From Gaoshiqia sediminis (GTDB lineage: Bacteria; Bacteroidota; Bacteroidia; Bacteroidales; Prolixibacteraceae), in the NCBI RefSeq assembly GCF_025907915.1, contig NZ_JAPAAF010000011.1, positions 1 to 64,000 of the forward strand: DNA of 64,000 nt. The letters run 5' to 3'. Numbering within the stretch: position 1 is the stretch's first letter; the number at the start of each line of letters is the position of its first letter. This document shows, in pieces, positions 35,432 to 45,243 of the stretch. The translations under genes were made by a program, and so were the position numbers. A model generated the notes under the pieces. That model was given only the letters and a program-made list of their open reading frames with translations. It was not told the origin of the DNA and ran no database searches.

Positions 35432-38400
35432 ATGAAATGTTTTTATTTATTCCTGTTGGGATTGCTGGCATTCGCAACGGCAACATACGCAGAAGGTAAC
35501 GGCAATGCCGCCCAGATGCCAATGGCTCAACAAGACAACATAACTGTAAAAGCTAAAGTCGTTGACGAAAACGGCGAATCGCTTCCAGGCGCAACCGTAA
35601 TACAAAAAGGTACATCCAATGGTACCATTACCGACATGGATGGTAACTTCACCCTTGTTGTTTCTTCTGATGCTACGCTGGTCGTATCGTTTGTAGGTTA
35701 CAAAAACCTGGAAGTAAGCGTTGGCGGAAAAACGGAACTTGGCACGATTGCCCTGATTTCGGATATGATAGGACTTGAGCAAGTTGTTGTAGTGGGTTAC
35801 GGTACACAACGCAAGGTTGACCTCACCGGTTCAGTTGCGATTGTCAACACCGAAGAGATGAAGAAAGTATCGAACTCGAACATCTCAACCATGCTCGAAG
35901 GCAAAGTTGCCGGTGTTCAAATTACAACCGACGGACAACCGGGGGCCGACCCTACAGTTCGTATTCGTGGTATCGGTTCATTCGGCAGCACCTCTCCGCT
36001 CTACGTTATTGATGGAGTACCGATGGGAACAACCATCCGCGATTTCTCGCCAAACGATATCGAAACCCTTCAGGTATTGAAGGATGCTTCTGCAGCTGCC
36101 ATCTATGGTTCGCGTGCTGCTAACGGTGTAGTTATCATCACCACCAAGCAGGGAAAAAAGAACCAGGCCATGAAGGTTGACTATAGTGGCTATCTCGGTC
36201 TCGACCAGGTGCAGAAAGATGTGTACGATGTGATGGATGCCAGGCAATATGGTGAATACATCAAAATGGCCTATGGTAACAGCGGTATGGATGTTCCCGG
36301 CGGGTACGATCCGTTTAGTGACAACTATTTATATACAGCTGACGGTGAAGCATTGGTGAACACCAACTGGTTCGAAGAAGCGTTCAAAACGGGTGTTCGT
36401 CAGAATCACAACATCAACCTCTCCGGAGGTGGTGCAAACAATACGTACAACATCGGTCTTGACTACTACGGGCAGAAAGGAACAATGGAAGGTGCGGGGC
36501 CTAACTTCGACCGTTACACCGCCCGTGTCAACAATGCGATGGATGTTAAGTTTATCAAAATCAAAACGAACATCGTGTATAGCCACAGCGATCAGGACAA
36601 TATGGCTCTCAGTAACGCCAACGAGTACGTAGCGGGCTTATATGGTGCGCAATATCCGGTCATGGCTTCGGCCCTGATTACACCTCCAACGATTAAAGCG
36701 TACGATGAATCGACCTGGGTGCTAGACGACAAGATTTCGGCTGCATCAGAATACAGCTACGACTCGTACGGTTTTGGTACGTATTATGACGACGTTCATG
36801 GCGACTTGCGTGTAACCAACGTTTTGCTCACCAATAGTTTGCTGAAACGAAATTCGAAAGTTGACCGCATTGTTGCTACCGGTTCTGTCAACGTTGACTT
36901 GATGGATATGTTGGGTATCAAAAGCAAGAATCACAAGTTTGCTTATAACCTGAACCTGTCGCAGAGCAAAACCTCGGTCAAAAACATGACCTTCGTACCG
37001 GCATTTATCCAGAGTACAACAAACTACTTGTCAAAAAGCAGTGAGATACTGACACATCAGACTGTTAACTACAGCGATGGATTGATTGAAAACACCCTGA
37101 ACTACGATGGTAGCTTCGGCAAAAGCAAAGTCAATATGGTTGTTGGTCAAACATTTGAACGCAATTACCAATACATCCTTACAGGCATAGGCTATACCAT
37201 GTCCGAACCATACTATTTGCATTTGAACAATGCCGAGGAGAGTGATGCAACAAGCTATGAAAGCGAAAGTGGGCTGGCGTCGTATATCGGTCGTATCAAT
37301 TACAATTTTGATGAGAAATACCTGCTTTCGGCAACCGTGCGTCGAGATGCTTCCAGTCGTCTTTCGTCTGCCGACCGTGCGGATTGGTTCCCGTCTATTT
37401 CAGGAGGTTGGCGTATCGAACGTGAAAACTTCTTCCCGGTAGCCGAATCGACGATTAACCTGCTGAAGATTCGCGCCAGCTACGGTGAATTGGGTAATAT
37501 TTCGAACCTTGGCCCATACGACTACATGCTTACGATGTTTAGAAATGACTATACCTATAGCTTTGGCAACGATAAAGTTACCGGTTCATCAATTTCAAAC
37601 TATGTAAACGAAACGATTAGATGGGAAAAAAAGAAGATGCTTGACCTTGGCCTCGATCTGGCGATGTTCGACAATAAGTTAGAGTTTACCTTTGGTTACT
37701 ACAAGGCAATATCGGACGACCTTCATTATGATGTGCCGGTTCCGGCGGAGGCTGGTGTTACCAACGCAACGGTAAAGATGAACGCAGCAACCATGGAGAA
37801 CTCCGGTTTGGAATTCCTGCTTGCTTACCACAATCGCGATCACGCTGTTAAGTTTGATGTCTCAGCCAACTTATCGACCCTGACGAACGAAGTAACCAAG
37901 TTGGGTGTTTTAAATAATCCGATTACCAGTGGCTACAGCCGTACAGAGGTCGGCCGTGAAGTGGGTGAATTTTACGGCATGGTTGCCGAAGGTATCTTCC
38001 AGTCGCAATCGGAAATCGATAATAATTACAACGATGAAGGCGAATTAGTGACACAGAACGGAGCACAAGCGGGTGATGTGAAGTATAAAGACGTGAACAA
38101 CGACGGTACAATTACCCTTGAAGGTGACCAGACTTTCCTGGGCAGCGGTCTCGCCAAGATTCATTACGGTTTGAATTTACGTGCTGAATACAAAGGTTTT
38201 GACTTGAGCGTTTCGACTTATGGCGCAGCCAAATTCAAAGCAGTCGATTTTCTTGATGTCACCTTACGTGGCTCATACGGTGCACTCAATAAAAGCGTTG
38301 ATTTATTGAATGCCTGGACAACAGACAACACAAACACCAATGTGCCCCGTGTCGCCTACAAGACGTCAAGTTCAATCACCAACGATTTGTTCAGCCAGCG

Positions 38401-38647
38401 TTTCATCCAAAATGCCTCTTATCTGAAAATAGCCAACATCGAGTTGGGCTATAACTTCCCCGACAAGTGGTTTGGTGGTTATGTCAGCGGTGTCCGGATG
38501 TATGCATCAGCTCAGAATGTGACAACATTCTCGAAGTATAAAGGTTACAACGTCGACTTTGCCGGAGGTACCATGACTCCGGGGTACAACTATGCTTCGT
38601 ATCCAACACCACGGACCATCATGTTCGGTGTAAACTTGTCATTCTAA
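35432..38647 (+). CDS. SusC-like TonB-dependent receptor (arabinan locus)
   Basis: 1,071 residues. Signal peptide to about TYAEG, then a CarboxypepD_reg-like domain (ITVKAKVVDENGESLPGATV), the plug with EQVVVVGYGTQRKVDLTGSV (~115-135) and DASAAAIYGSRAANGVVII, and a barrel ending in GVNLSF. It has no STN domain. It forms the import channel with the SusD gene 28 bp downstream, and shows only distant similarity to the first SusC. The enzymes behind it suggest arabino-oligosaccharides as cargo. Confidence 0.97.
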   Translation: MKCFYLFLLGLLAFATATYAEGNGNAAQMPMAQQDNITVKAKVVDENGESLPGATVIQKGTSNGTITDMDGNFTLVVSSDATLVVSFVGYKNLEVSVGGKTELGTIALISDMIGLEQVVVVGYGTQRKVDLTGSVAIVNTEEMKKVSNSNISTMLEGKVAGVQITTDGQPGADPTVRIRGIGSFGSTSPLYVIDGVPMGTTIRDFSPNDIETLQVLKDASAAAIYGSRAANGVVIITTKQGKKNQAMKVDYSGYLGLDQVQKDVYDVMDARQYGEYIKMAYGNSGMDVPGGYDPFSDNYLYTADGEALVNTNWFEEAFKTGVRQNHNINLSGGGANNTYNIGLDYYGQKGTMEGAGPNFDRYTARVNNAMDVKFIKIKTNIVYSHSDQDNMALSNANEYVAGLYGAQYPVMASALITPPTIKAYDESTWVLDDKISAASEYSYDSYGFGTYYDDVHGDLRVTNVLLTNSLLKRNSKVDRIVATGSVNVDLMDMLGIKSKNHKFAYNLNLSQSKTSVKNMTFVPAFIQSTTNYLSKSSEILTHQTVNYSDGLIENTLNYDGSFGKSKVNMVVGQTFERNYQYILTGIGYTMSEPYYLHLNNAEESDATSYESESGLASYIGRINYNFDEKYLLSATVRRDASSRLSSADRADWFPSISGGWRIERENFFPVAESTINLLKIRASYGELGNISNLGPYDYMLTMFRNDYTYSFGNDKVTGSSISNYVNETIRWEKKKMLDLGLDLAMFDNKLEFTFGYYKAISDDLHYDVPVPAEAGVTNATVKMNAATMENSGLEFLLAYHNRDHAVKFDVSANLSTLTNEVTKLGVLNNPITSGYSRTEVGREVGEFYGMVAEGIFQSQSEIDNNYNDEGELVTQNGAQAGDVKYKDVNNDGTITLEGDQTFLGSGLAKIHYGLNLRAEYKGFDLSVSTYGAAKFKAVDFLDVTLRGSYGALNKSVDLLNAWTTDNTNTNVPRVAYKTSSSITNDLFSQRFIQNASYLKIANIELGYNFPDKWFGGYVSGVRMYASAQNVTTFSKYKGYNVDFAGGTMTPGYNYASYPTPRTIMFGVNLSF

Positions 38648-38675
38648 CTACAAAATCTAAAAATTGGGTAACACT

Positions 38676-40433
38676 ATGAAACGTTTAAATATAATTCTAA
38701 CCCTATTGGCGCTTATCGGTGGCATGACTGCCTGCGATGACCAACTTGATGTTACGAACCCGAACAGCCAGACAACCTACGATTTTGGCGATTCTGAGTC
38801 AGAATTACAAGAAGCTGTTATTGCCTGCTACAACCGGATCCGCCTCGAAGGTACTTTTGCCCGCGTTGGCTACACGATGGATGCTGTACGTGGCGACGAA
38901 GTTTGGAACTCATCGCAACAGTGGTATATCAACTACGATAACCTCAATTCACCGGGTACCATCGAAATTGGTGACCAGTGGATGTGGCGCGATAACTACC
39001 ATGTTGTAAACCGCTCAAACTTTGTCTTGGCGAAAGTCGACGGCGTTTCGATGTCGGAAGATTCTTATAACCAGATAAAAGGACAAGCGCTATTCCTCCG
39101 GGCTTTGGCGTACTATAACCTGGCTACCTATTACCAGACTGTTCCGTTGTTTTCTGATTATACGGATTATGCGGATATTAATACCATGTTTGCTGCCAAT
39201 GCCACGCAAGACGAGGTGTTCGACCAAATAGAGGTCGACCTGACAACAGCGATGCAGATATTGCCATCGCGCGATGAAGGTGGCGAATGGGCTAAAGGCC
39301 GTGCTACTTGCGGCGCTGCTGCCGGTTATTTGGCGCGTGCGCTAATGTTCCGTCATAAATTTACGGAAGCTTATGATGTTCTGAAAGACATCATCGCCGG
39401 TGAGTTTGGACATTACGAACTAACAGCCGACTATGGTGACAACTTCCGGGAAGGTTCGGCCTATGAAAATAACTCGGAGAGCCTTTTCGAAGTTCAATTT
39501 ATGGACTATGGCACTGGTGGTACCGACGAAGAGTGGACTCCGGTAAACATTAGCTCGGAAGCTACTCAGGGCCATGCTGTTGAAAGTAACTACGCATCGC
39601 AGCAACTAGGAAGCTGGGGCGACTTGGCCGGTGCACCCTGGTTATATAACCTGTTTAAAAAAGAGAACAGTACCGATGGTCGCCTCGACCCGCGTTTATA
39701 CTGGACATTGGTTACCTACGAGCCGGAGTATAACAGTTACAACGGACTGAAAACGGCAGCTTATCCGGATGGAGACCCTCGCAGCAATACTGTTTATCAA
39801 CAGGAAATCACCGCAACTCCGGTATCAAACACGTCTCAGGGAGGTATATCAATCGCTAAGTTTACCAATGCGCGAAACAACATCTACAGTTCGATTACAA
39901 ACGGCTTGAAATGTGGTGTCAACCTGCGCCTGATGCGTTACAGCGATGTTTTACTGCGCGCTGCCGAATGCGAAAATGAAATCAATGGTCCAACTCAAAT
40001 TGCTATCGATTACATTAACGAGGTGCGTAACCGTGTTGCCCTGCCGGATCTTAAACTTGCTGATTTTACGTCGAAAGAAGCGCTTTTCGAACAAATCGCC
40101 AACGTTGAACGCCCGAAAGAATTCGGTTGCGAAAATGGTCGCGGCATCGACTTGCTCCGTTGGGGATTCTTCTACAATTCCGGTCGTCTGAATCAGTTGG
40201 TTGAACATGCTTATTATAAGCTTGATGGCACGGCTAATACCGATGAGCTAACTGCCGAAACCGCCAGCGGTTCATCGTTCCAGTACTACTATCCGGGACA
40301 TGAATATTTCCCGATTTATCAATCTACGCTGAATGCCAACCCCAACCTGGTCGGTAATTCGGCTAACAAGAATGAAGATAACGGACCTGCTTTCTTTGAA
40401 AAAGGTTATACTGTACATCCTGTGGTAGATTAA
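38676..40433 (+). CDS. SusD-like surface lipoprotein (arabinan locus)
   Basis: 585 residues. The ATG at 38676 (MKRLNIILTLLALIGGMTAC) gives a lipobox MTAC. An upstream TTG frame is not preferred. RagB/SusD fold: RALAYYNLATYYQTVPLFSDY (~145-165) and RLMRYSDVLLRAAECENE (~420) are the usual SusD helices. The C-terminus near HEYFPIYQ is typical for the partner of an import SusC. Confidence 0.96.
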   Translation: MKRLNIILTLLALIGGMTACDDQLDVTNPNSQTTYDFGDSESELQEAVIACYNRIRLEGTFARVGYTMDAVRGDEVWNSSQQWYINYDNLNSPGTIEIGDQWMWRDNYHVVNRSNFVLAKVDGVSMSEDSYNQIKGQALFLRALAYYNLATYYQTVPLFSDYTDYADINTMFAANATQDEVFDQIEVDLTTAMQILPSRDEGGEWAKGRATCGAAAGYLARALMFRHKFTEAYDVLKDIIAGEFGHYELTADYGDNFREGSAYENNSESLFEVQFMDYGTGGTDEEWTPVNISSEATQGHAVESNYASQQLGSWGDLAGAPWLYNLFKKENSTDGRLDPRLYWTLVTYEPEYNSYNGLKTAAYPDGDPRSNTVYQQEITATPVSNTSQGGISIAKFTNARNNIYSSITNGLKCGVNLRLMRYSDVLLRAAECENEINGPTQIAIDYINEVRNRVALPDLKLADFTSKEALFEQIANVERPKEFGCENGRGIDLLRWGFFYNSGRLNQLVEHAYYKLDGTANTDELTAETASGSSFQYYYPGHEYFPIYQSTLNANPNLVGNSANKNEDNGPAFFEKGYTVHPVVD

Positions 40434-40453
40434 TACTTGTTCTCTGAAATCAG

Positions 40454-40503
40454 AGACTTCCTTGTCCGCAGTTTTTTAGATTGCTGATAAGGAAGTCTTT
40501 TTA
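40454..40503 (+). terminator. Hairpin between SusD and GH43 genes
   Basis: Stem AGACTTCCTT / AAGGAAGTCT with a 25-nt loop, followed by TTTTT. It could partly stop transcription after SusC/SusD so that enzymes are made at lower levels. Confidence 0.7.
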
Positions 40504-40523
40504 ACTATGAAAACACATCAGAC

Positions 40524-42188
40524 ATGAAACTAAAGAATTTACTGTTTTTATCGGTTAGCATCGCAGCGCTATTGTTTGCGGGGTGCAAGGACGAAGACTT
40601 TGAGCCCGAAGATGATGATACCGGCACCGATACCGATTTCACCATTCCAAGCTATGCCGACGATTATTCATCCATATCATCGTGGGCGAACCGGAGCCAG
40701 TGGAACCTGGCTAACGTGCACGACCCCTCGGTGGCATACTACAAAGGCTACTACTACATGTACGGTACCGATGCCTCATACGGTAATGCCCACGAAGGAC
40801 ACGGACATTTCCAGGGCAAACGTTCAAAAGACCTGGTAAACTGGCAATGGGTAGGCGGGCCTTTTTACGATCCACCCAGCTGGGTCGCCGACTCGCTCAA
40901 TGCCATCCGTTCGCGCATGGGGCTTGAAGCCATTGCCGCTGACGATATACAGTACGGCTACTGGGCACCGGTAGTGCGCCGCGTCAGCGTTGGGGGAAAT
41001 GAGATTTTGCGCATGTACTACAGCATTGTTATCGATAACTACATCAAAACCGGTAAAGCCAACACTGCGGCCAACTTTGATGGAAGCTGGACCGAACGTG
41101 CTTTTATTGGCATGTGCGAATCGACCGATCCCGCCGGAGCGGTATGGGAAGACAAGGGCTATGTGACCTGTTCATCATCGGATCGTGGACTAGACTACAG
41201 CCGCTCCAGTACAAACGATTGGAACGCCTATTTCTACTACAACGCCATCGACCCAACCTATATCGTCACACCCGAGGGTGATCATTACCTGATACATGGT
41301 TCATGGCATAGCGGCTTTGCCCTGTTGGAAGTCGATGCAACAACCGGTAAGCCTTTCAACAAACTCGGTGAGCCCTATGCCAGCAGTGCAAGTGAACTGG
41401 TTTCCCGCTATGGTGTACGAATTGGCACACGCACTGACGGTTCGCGCTGGCAGGGCAGCGAAGCGCCCGAAGTTATCTACAAAGACGGCTACTACTATTT
41501 ATTTATGGCCTACGACGGACTCGATGTACCTTACAACACGCGGGTAGTTCGGAGCGAAAACATTGAAGGACCTTATTACGACATCACCGGTCGCAACTTT
41601 ACCAATGGCCGTGGCGATTGCTATCCCATCGTTACCCATCCTTATAAATTCAATCTGAGCTACGGATGGGTGGGTATCGCGCACTGCTGTATTTTCAAGG
41701 AGGAGGATACCGACAACTGGTTCTATATGTCGCAGGGACGTTTGCCGGTGAATGTTGGCGGAAATGCCTACTCCAATGCCATTATGATGGGGCATGTACG
41801 CCGCATTGTGTGGTGCCCGGCCTCCGCAGGCGAGCCCAATAACCTGTGGCCGATAGCCTTGCCCGAACGTTACGCCGCCGTACCCGATTACGGCACAATA
41901 ACTAAAGATTCGCTTGTAGGAACCTGGGAGCACATCAACCTGCAATACACCTATGGCCAGCAAAATAGCGCATCTTCGCTGACCCTCAATACCAATGGCA
42001 CCATGTCGGGGGCACTGACCGGTAGTTGGAGCTACGATGCCGCTAAAAAGCAGCTCACTCTGGGCAATGTAATTGTGTGTGTTGAGCGTGAAGTGGATTG
42101 GGATGCAACCCCGCGCGTGGTCACCTTTGTGTATGCCGGAACGGAAAAAAATCTGAATGCGACTTATTGGGGCAAAATGAAAAAATAA
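40524..42188 (+). CDS. GH43 endo-arabinanase-like lipoprotein
   Basis: 554 residues with a lipobox LFAGC, so probably anchored on the cell surface. A five-bladed GH43 propeller spans ~60-450. The three catalytic acids of GH43 are seen in VHDPSVAYY, YNAIDPTYI and SEAPEVIYKDG. An HCCIFKE and WFYMSQGRLP segment follows, and MMGHVRRIVW. The C-terminal ~90 residues form a beta-barrel with LVGTWEHINLQYTYG, as in long endo-alpha-1,5-L-arabinanases. This would cut the arabinan backbone outside the cell and feed SusC/D. It is the first enzyme of the operon. Confidence 0.9.
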   Translation: MKLKNLLFLSVSIAALLFAGCKDEDFEPEDDDTGTDTDFTIPSYADDYSSISSWANRSQWNLANVHDPSVAYYKGYYYMYGTDASYGNAHEGHGHFQGKRSKDLVNWQWVGGPFYDPPSWVADSLNAIRSRMGLEAIAADDIQYGYWAPVVRRVSVGGNEILRMYYSIVIDNYIKTGKANTAANFDGSWTERAFIGMCESTDPAGAVWEDKGYVTCSSSDRGLDYSRSSTNDWNAYFYYNAIDPTYIVTPEGDHYLIHGSWHSGFALLEVDATTGKPFNKLGEPYASSASELVSRYGVRIGTRTDGSRWQGSEAPEVIYKDGYYYLFMAYDGLDVPYNTRVVRSENIEGPYYDITGRNFTNGRGDCYPIVTHPYKFNLSYGWVGIAHCCIFKEEDTDNWFYMSQGRLPVNVGGNAYSNAIMMGHVRRIVWCPASAGEPNNLWPIALPERYAAVPDYGTITKDSLVGTWEHINLQYTYGQQNSASSLTLNTNGTMSGALTGSWSYDAAKKQLTLGNVIVCVEREVDWDATPRVVTFVYAGTEKNLNATYWGKMKK

Positions 42189-42199
42189 TACGAACAAGC

Positions 42200-43219
42200 A
42201 TGCAACGACAAATGAAATCACTAAGACGTTTGGTTTTCGCCCTTCTCGGCTTGGCCATGGGGGGGCAACTTTATGCACAAGCCCCGACCGTTCATGATCC
42301 GGTGATGATCCAGCAGAATGATACCTATTACCTGTTTTGCACCGGTTGGGGAATCAGTGTTTGGTCGTCAAAAGACATGAAAGACTGGACCCGCGAAAAA
42401 CCTGTGTTTTCAGAAGCACCCCAATGGGCTGCCGAATCAGTTAAAGATTTCAAAGGCCACATCTGGGCGCCCGATATTTCCTTTTTCAACGGGAAATATT
42501 ACCTCTATTATTCGGTTTCGTCCTTCGGGAAAAACACTTCCTGTATCGGACTGGCAACCAATAAAACGCTGGATCCGGCCGATCCTGAATTTGAATGGGT
42601 CGATCACGGAAAAGTGATCCAGTCGTTCCCGGGTAAAACCAACTGGAATGCTATCGATCCCAATTTAATTGTGGCAGATGACGGTACTCCTTACCTCTCC
42701 TGGGGTTCGTTTTGGGACGGCTTGAAACTGGTGAAAATGAACGCAGATGCAACTGCCCCGGCCGAAGATATGGACATGGTTCCAACCATTGCCTCGCGCA
42801 AAAAATCGCCTGATGAACCGAATCCGCCTTCTGTTGACAACAATCCGGTTGATGCGGGTGGAAATGCCATTGAAGCGCCGTTCATCTTTAAAAAGGGAAA
42901 GTATTACTACCTGTTCGCGTCTATCGATTATTGCTGCAAAGGAGTGAACAGCACCTATAAGATGATTGTCGGCCGCTCAGGATCGATTCCCGGCCCCTAC
43001 CTTGATAAAGAAGGAAAAAACATGGCAACGGGAGGAGGCAGCATTTTGCTGCAAGGCGATAAGAATTGGTACGGTGTGGGACACAATTCAACCTACACGT
43101 TTAACGGAAAAGATTACCTGATTTTTCATGGTTACGACGCGAATGACGAAGGACGGCCAAAACTTATCATCAAAGAATTACAATGGGATGCCGACGGTTG
43201 GCCTGTTGTTCAAAACTGA
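42200..43219 (+). CDS. GH43 arabinanase/arabinosidase, exported
   Basis: 339 residues with a signal peptide ending at about LYAQA. Single GH43 propeller: THD-like start in TVHDPVMIQQNDTYY, then WNAIDPNLIVADDGTPYLS and AIEAPFIFKKGKYYYLF carry the Asp, Asp and Glu. The closing IIKELQWDADGWPVV is typical of endo-arabinanases. It begins only 12 bp after the first GH43 gene. Without a lipobox it is likely periplasmic, where it would trim imported arabino-oligosaccharides. Confidence 0.88.
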   Translation: MQRQMKSLRRLVFALLGLAMGGQLYAQAPTVHDPVMIQQNDTYYLFCTGWGISVWSSKDMKDWTREKPVFSEAPQWAAESVKDFKGHIWAPDISFFNGKYYLYYSVSSFGKNTSCIGLATNKTLDPADPEFEWVDHGKVIQSFPGKTNWNAIDPNLIVADDGTPYLSWGSFWDGLKLVKMNADATAPAEDMDMVPTIASRKKSPDEPNPPSVDNNPVDAGGNAIEAPFIFKKGKYYYLFASIDYCCKGVNSTYKMIVGRSGSIPGPYLDKEGKNMATGGGSILLQGDKNWYGVGHNSTYTFNGKDYLIFHGYDANDEGRPKLIIKELQWDADGWPVVQN

Positions 43220-43245
43220 ATCAGAAATAACTAAAATATACGAAT

Positions 43246-44844
43246 ATGAAACTTAAAATAAGACAATTACGGAATCTGGTCATCGCAGGCCTGCTGTTTT
43301 CGGGCTCTCTGTTTGCACAGGAAAACGCCAGGATTAAAATTGACATTGACCGCCAAATCGGCGAGATCAACAACAACATTTACGGCAACTTCGTGGAGCA
43401 CCTTGGCCGCTGTGTGTATGGCGGTATTTACGATCCCGAATCTCCGCATTCTGATGAAAATGGAATCCGCACCGATGTACTGGAAGCCGCCAAAGGGCTG
43501 AACATTCCGCTAACGCGTTATCCGGGTGGAAACTTTGTTTCAAACTACCACTGGAAAGACGGTGTCGGCCCCAAAGAGGAACGCCCTGCTCGGATGGAAT
43601 TGGCTTGGGCACGCCTGGAAACCAACCAGTTTGGGACCAACGAGTTTATCGACTACGCCCGGCAATTGGGTACGGAACCGTATTTCGCTGTAAACCTGGG
43701 GACAGGAACCATAAAAGAAGCCCAGGAATGGGTTGAATACTGCAACGTGAAAGAAGGCCCGTATTATGCCGAACTCCGCAAAAAGCACGGTTATCCCGAA
43801 CCGCATAACATCAAATACTGGAGTTTGGGAAATGAGATGGACGGATTCTGGCAGATGGGACACCTGAATGCTGAAGATTACAGCAAAAAAGCCCGCGAAG
43901 CCGCCAAGCTGATGCGATTGACCGATCCGAACATCAAACTGATTGCTGCCGGTGCTTCCAACTTCAGGCCAAATAACGACCCGCACGAATGGAATGCCAC
44001 GGTGCTGGCCGAATTACGCGACGTGGTGGATTACATCGCCCTGCACATGTATGTGGGGAACCACGAGGATAATTACTATAATTTTGTATCCTCGCCCTTG
44101 GTGTTGGAAGAACGTACACAGGTGGTAAAGGGAATGATACAGCGTGAAATGGAAAAAGCCGACCGAGGCGACCGCGAACCGATTTACATTGCCTGGGACG
44201 AGTACAACATTTGGTACCGTTGGCGCCAGGATGAAACTATGACTGGCGAACGCGCCCTGGAAGAACGCTATAACCTCGAAGATGCGTTGGTTATCGCAGG
44301 GTTTCTGAATGCCTTCATCCGCAATGCCGACATTGTAAAAATGGCCAACATGGCACAGCTGGTAAATGTTATCGCACCTATTTTTGCTGAAAAAGACGGC
44401 ATGTTCAAGCAAACTATTTACTATCCGCTTCAGCTTTTTGCCAACAATATGTTCGGAACTGCGCTCGATGTATATGTGGATTGCGATACCTATGACACCG
44501 ATGAATTCTACCTCGGACTGGCTGAACAAGCCACACAACAAAATGATGTGCCTTATCTTGATGTTGCAGTATCATACAACGATGACGAAGTTGTTATTGC
44601 CGTAATTAACCGCCACAAAGACAAAGCCATTGCAACCGATATTATTTCGCAGGAAGGACTTTTTGATGGCGAGTTTGAGGTTTACGAAGTGAATGGTCCG
44701 GATATCAAAGCAGAAAACGACTTCGATAAAACGACGGTTGAAACCGTTCAGAAAGAAGCTGTAAAAACAAAAAAAGCAGAACAATTTACCTATCAATTTC
44801 CACCGCACTCTTTTACCATGCTAAAGGGTAAGATAGTTCGCTAG
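43246..44844 (+). CDS. GH51 alpha-L-arabinofuranosidase
   Basis: 532 residues, exported (signal peptide ends near LFAQE). GH51 fold: YGNFVEHLGRCVYGGIYDPE at ~45-64, acid/base Glu197 in WSLGNEMDG, and nucleophile Glu319 in IAWDEYNIWY, then the C-terminal beta domain to PPHSFTMLKGK. It releases terminal arabinofuranose from short arabino-oligosaccharides. Last intact gene of the arabinan operon. Unlike typical cytosolic GH51 enzymes it is exported, so acts in the periplasm. Confidence 0.93.
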   Translation: MKLKIRQLRNLVIAGLLFSGSLFAQENARIKIDIDRQIGEINNNIYGNFVEHLGRCVYGGIYDPESPHSDENGIRTDVLEAAKGLNIPLTRYPGGNFVSNYHWKDGVGPKEERPARMELAWARLETNQFGTNEFIDYARQLGTEPYFAVNLGTGTIKEAQEWVEYCNVKEGPYYAELRKKHGYPEPHNIKYWSLGNEMDGFWQMGHLNAEDYSKKAREAAKLMRLTDPNIKLIAAGASNFRPNNDPHEWNATVLAELRDVVDYIALHMYVGNHEDNYYNFVSSPLVLEERTQVVKGMIQREMEKADRGDREPIYIAWDEYNIWYRWRQDETMTGERALEERYNLEDALVIAGFLNAFIRNADIVKMANMAQLVNVIAPIFAEKDGMFKQTIYYPLQLFANNMFGTALDVYVDCDTYDTDEFYLGLAEQATQQNDVPYLDVAVSYNDDEVVIAVINRHKDKAIATDIISQEGLFDGEFEVYEVNGPDIKAENDFDKTTVETVQKEAVKTKKAEQFTYQFPPHSFTMLKGKIVR

Positions 44845-44940
44845 ATATTTAGGCGTCAATGGAATGAGTAAATGTATTATTTACCTGCTGGAATAGCTTG
44901 GTTTTCAAAGCTTGCTGGCCGTGGGAACATTTCAACCAAC

Positions 44941-45182
44941 GGCTGGCAAGCCCTGGAAGCCCCGGAAATCAATAATCACACCGGGTGGTTGGAATTTCGC
45001 ATTGTTGCGTGTTTCAGGAAACCGGGTTGAAATAATGGTATTATGTCTCTCAGCGAAAATTGCTCGGGAGTGTGCCCGGAATAAATGCATCAAATGTCCT
45101 TCTGGTGGGCCACGTTCGCGAAATACAGTGGACAGAAGATGGTTGGCCCGTTGTAATCATCGGGTTGGGTAGGGAACAGTAG
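44941..45182 (+). pseudogene. Decayed GH43 arabinanase gene
   Basis: Two pieces of a GH43 gene remain. At 44944-44969 one frame reads WQALEAPEI, matching WQGSEAPEV of the GH43 gene at 40524. From about 45000 another frame reads HCCVFQE, a stop at 45033, WYYVSQRKL, then GHVREIQWTEDGWPVV and a final stop at 45180. The same elements occur in the same order in the intact paralogue (HCCIFKE, WFYMSQGRL, GHVRRIVW). The frame change, internal deletion and stop show it is dead. It implies that the operon once had a third GH43. The rest of 44845-45243 holds no gene. Confidence 0.8.
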
Positions 45183-45243
45183 CAGGATACTCAGCGCTTG
45201 GGCGCAGACTGGTGCTCCGAGGCCGGTAATTTATCCTGTTGGT

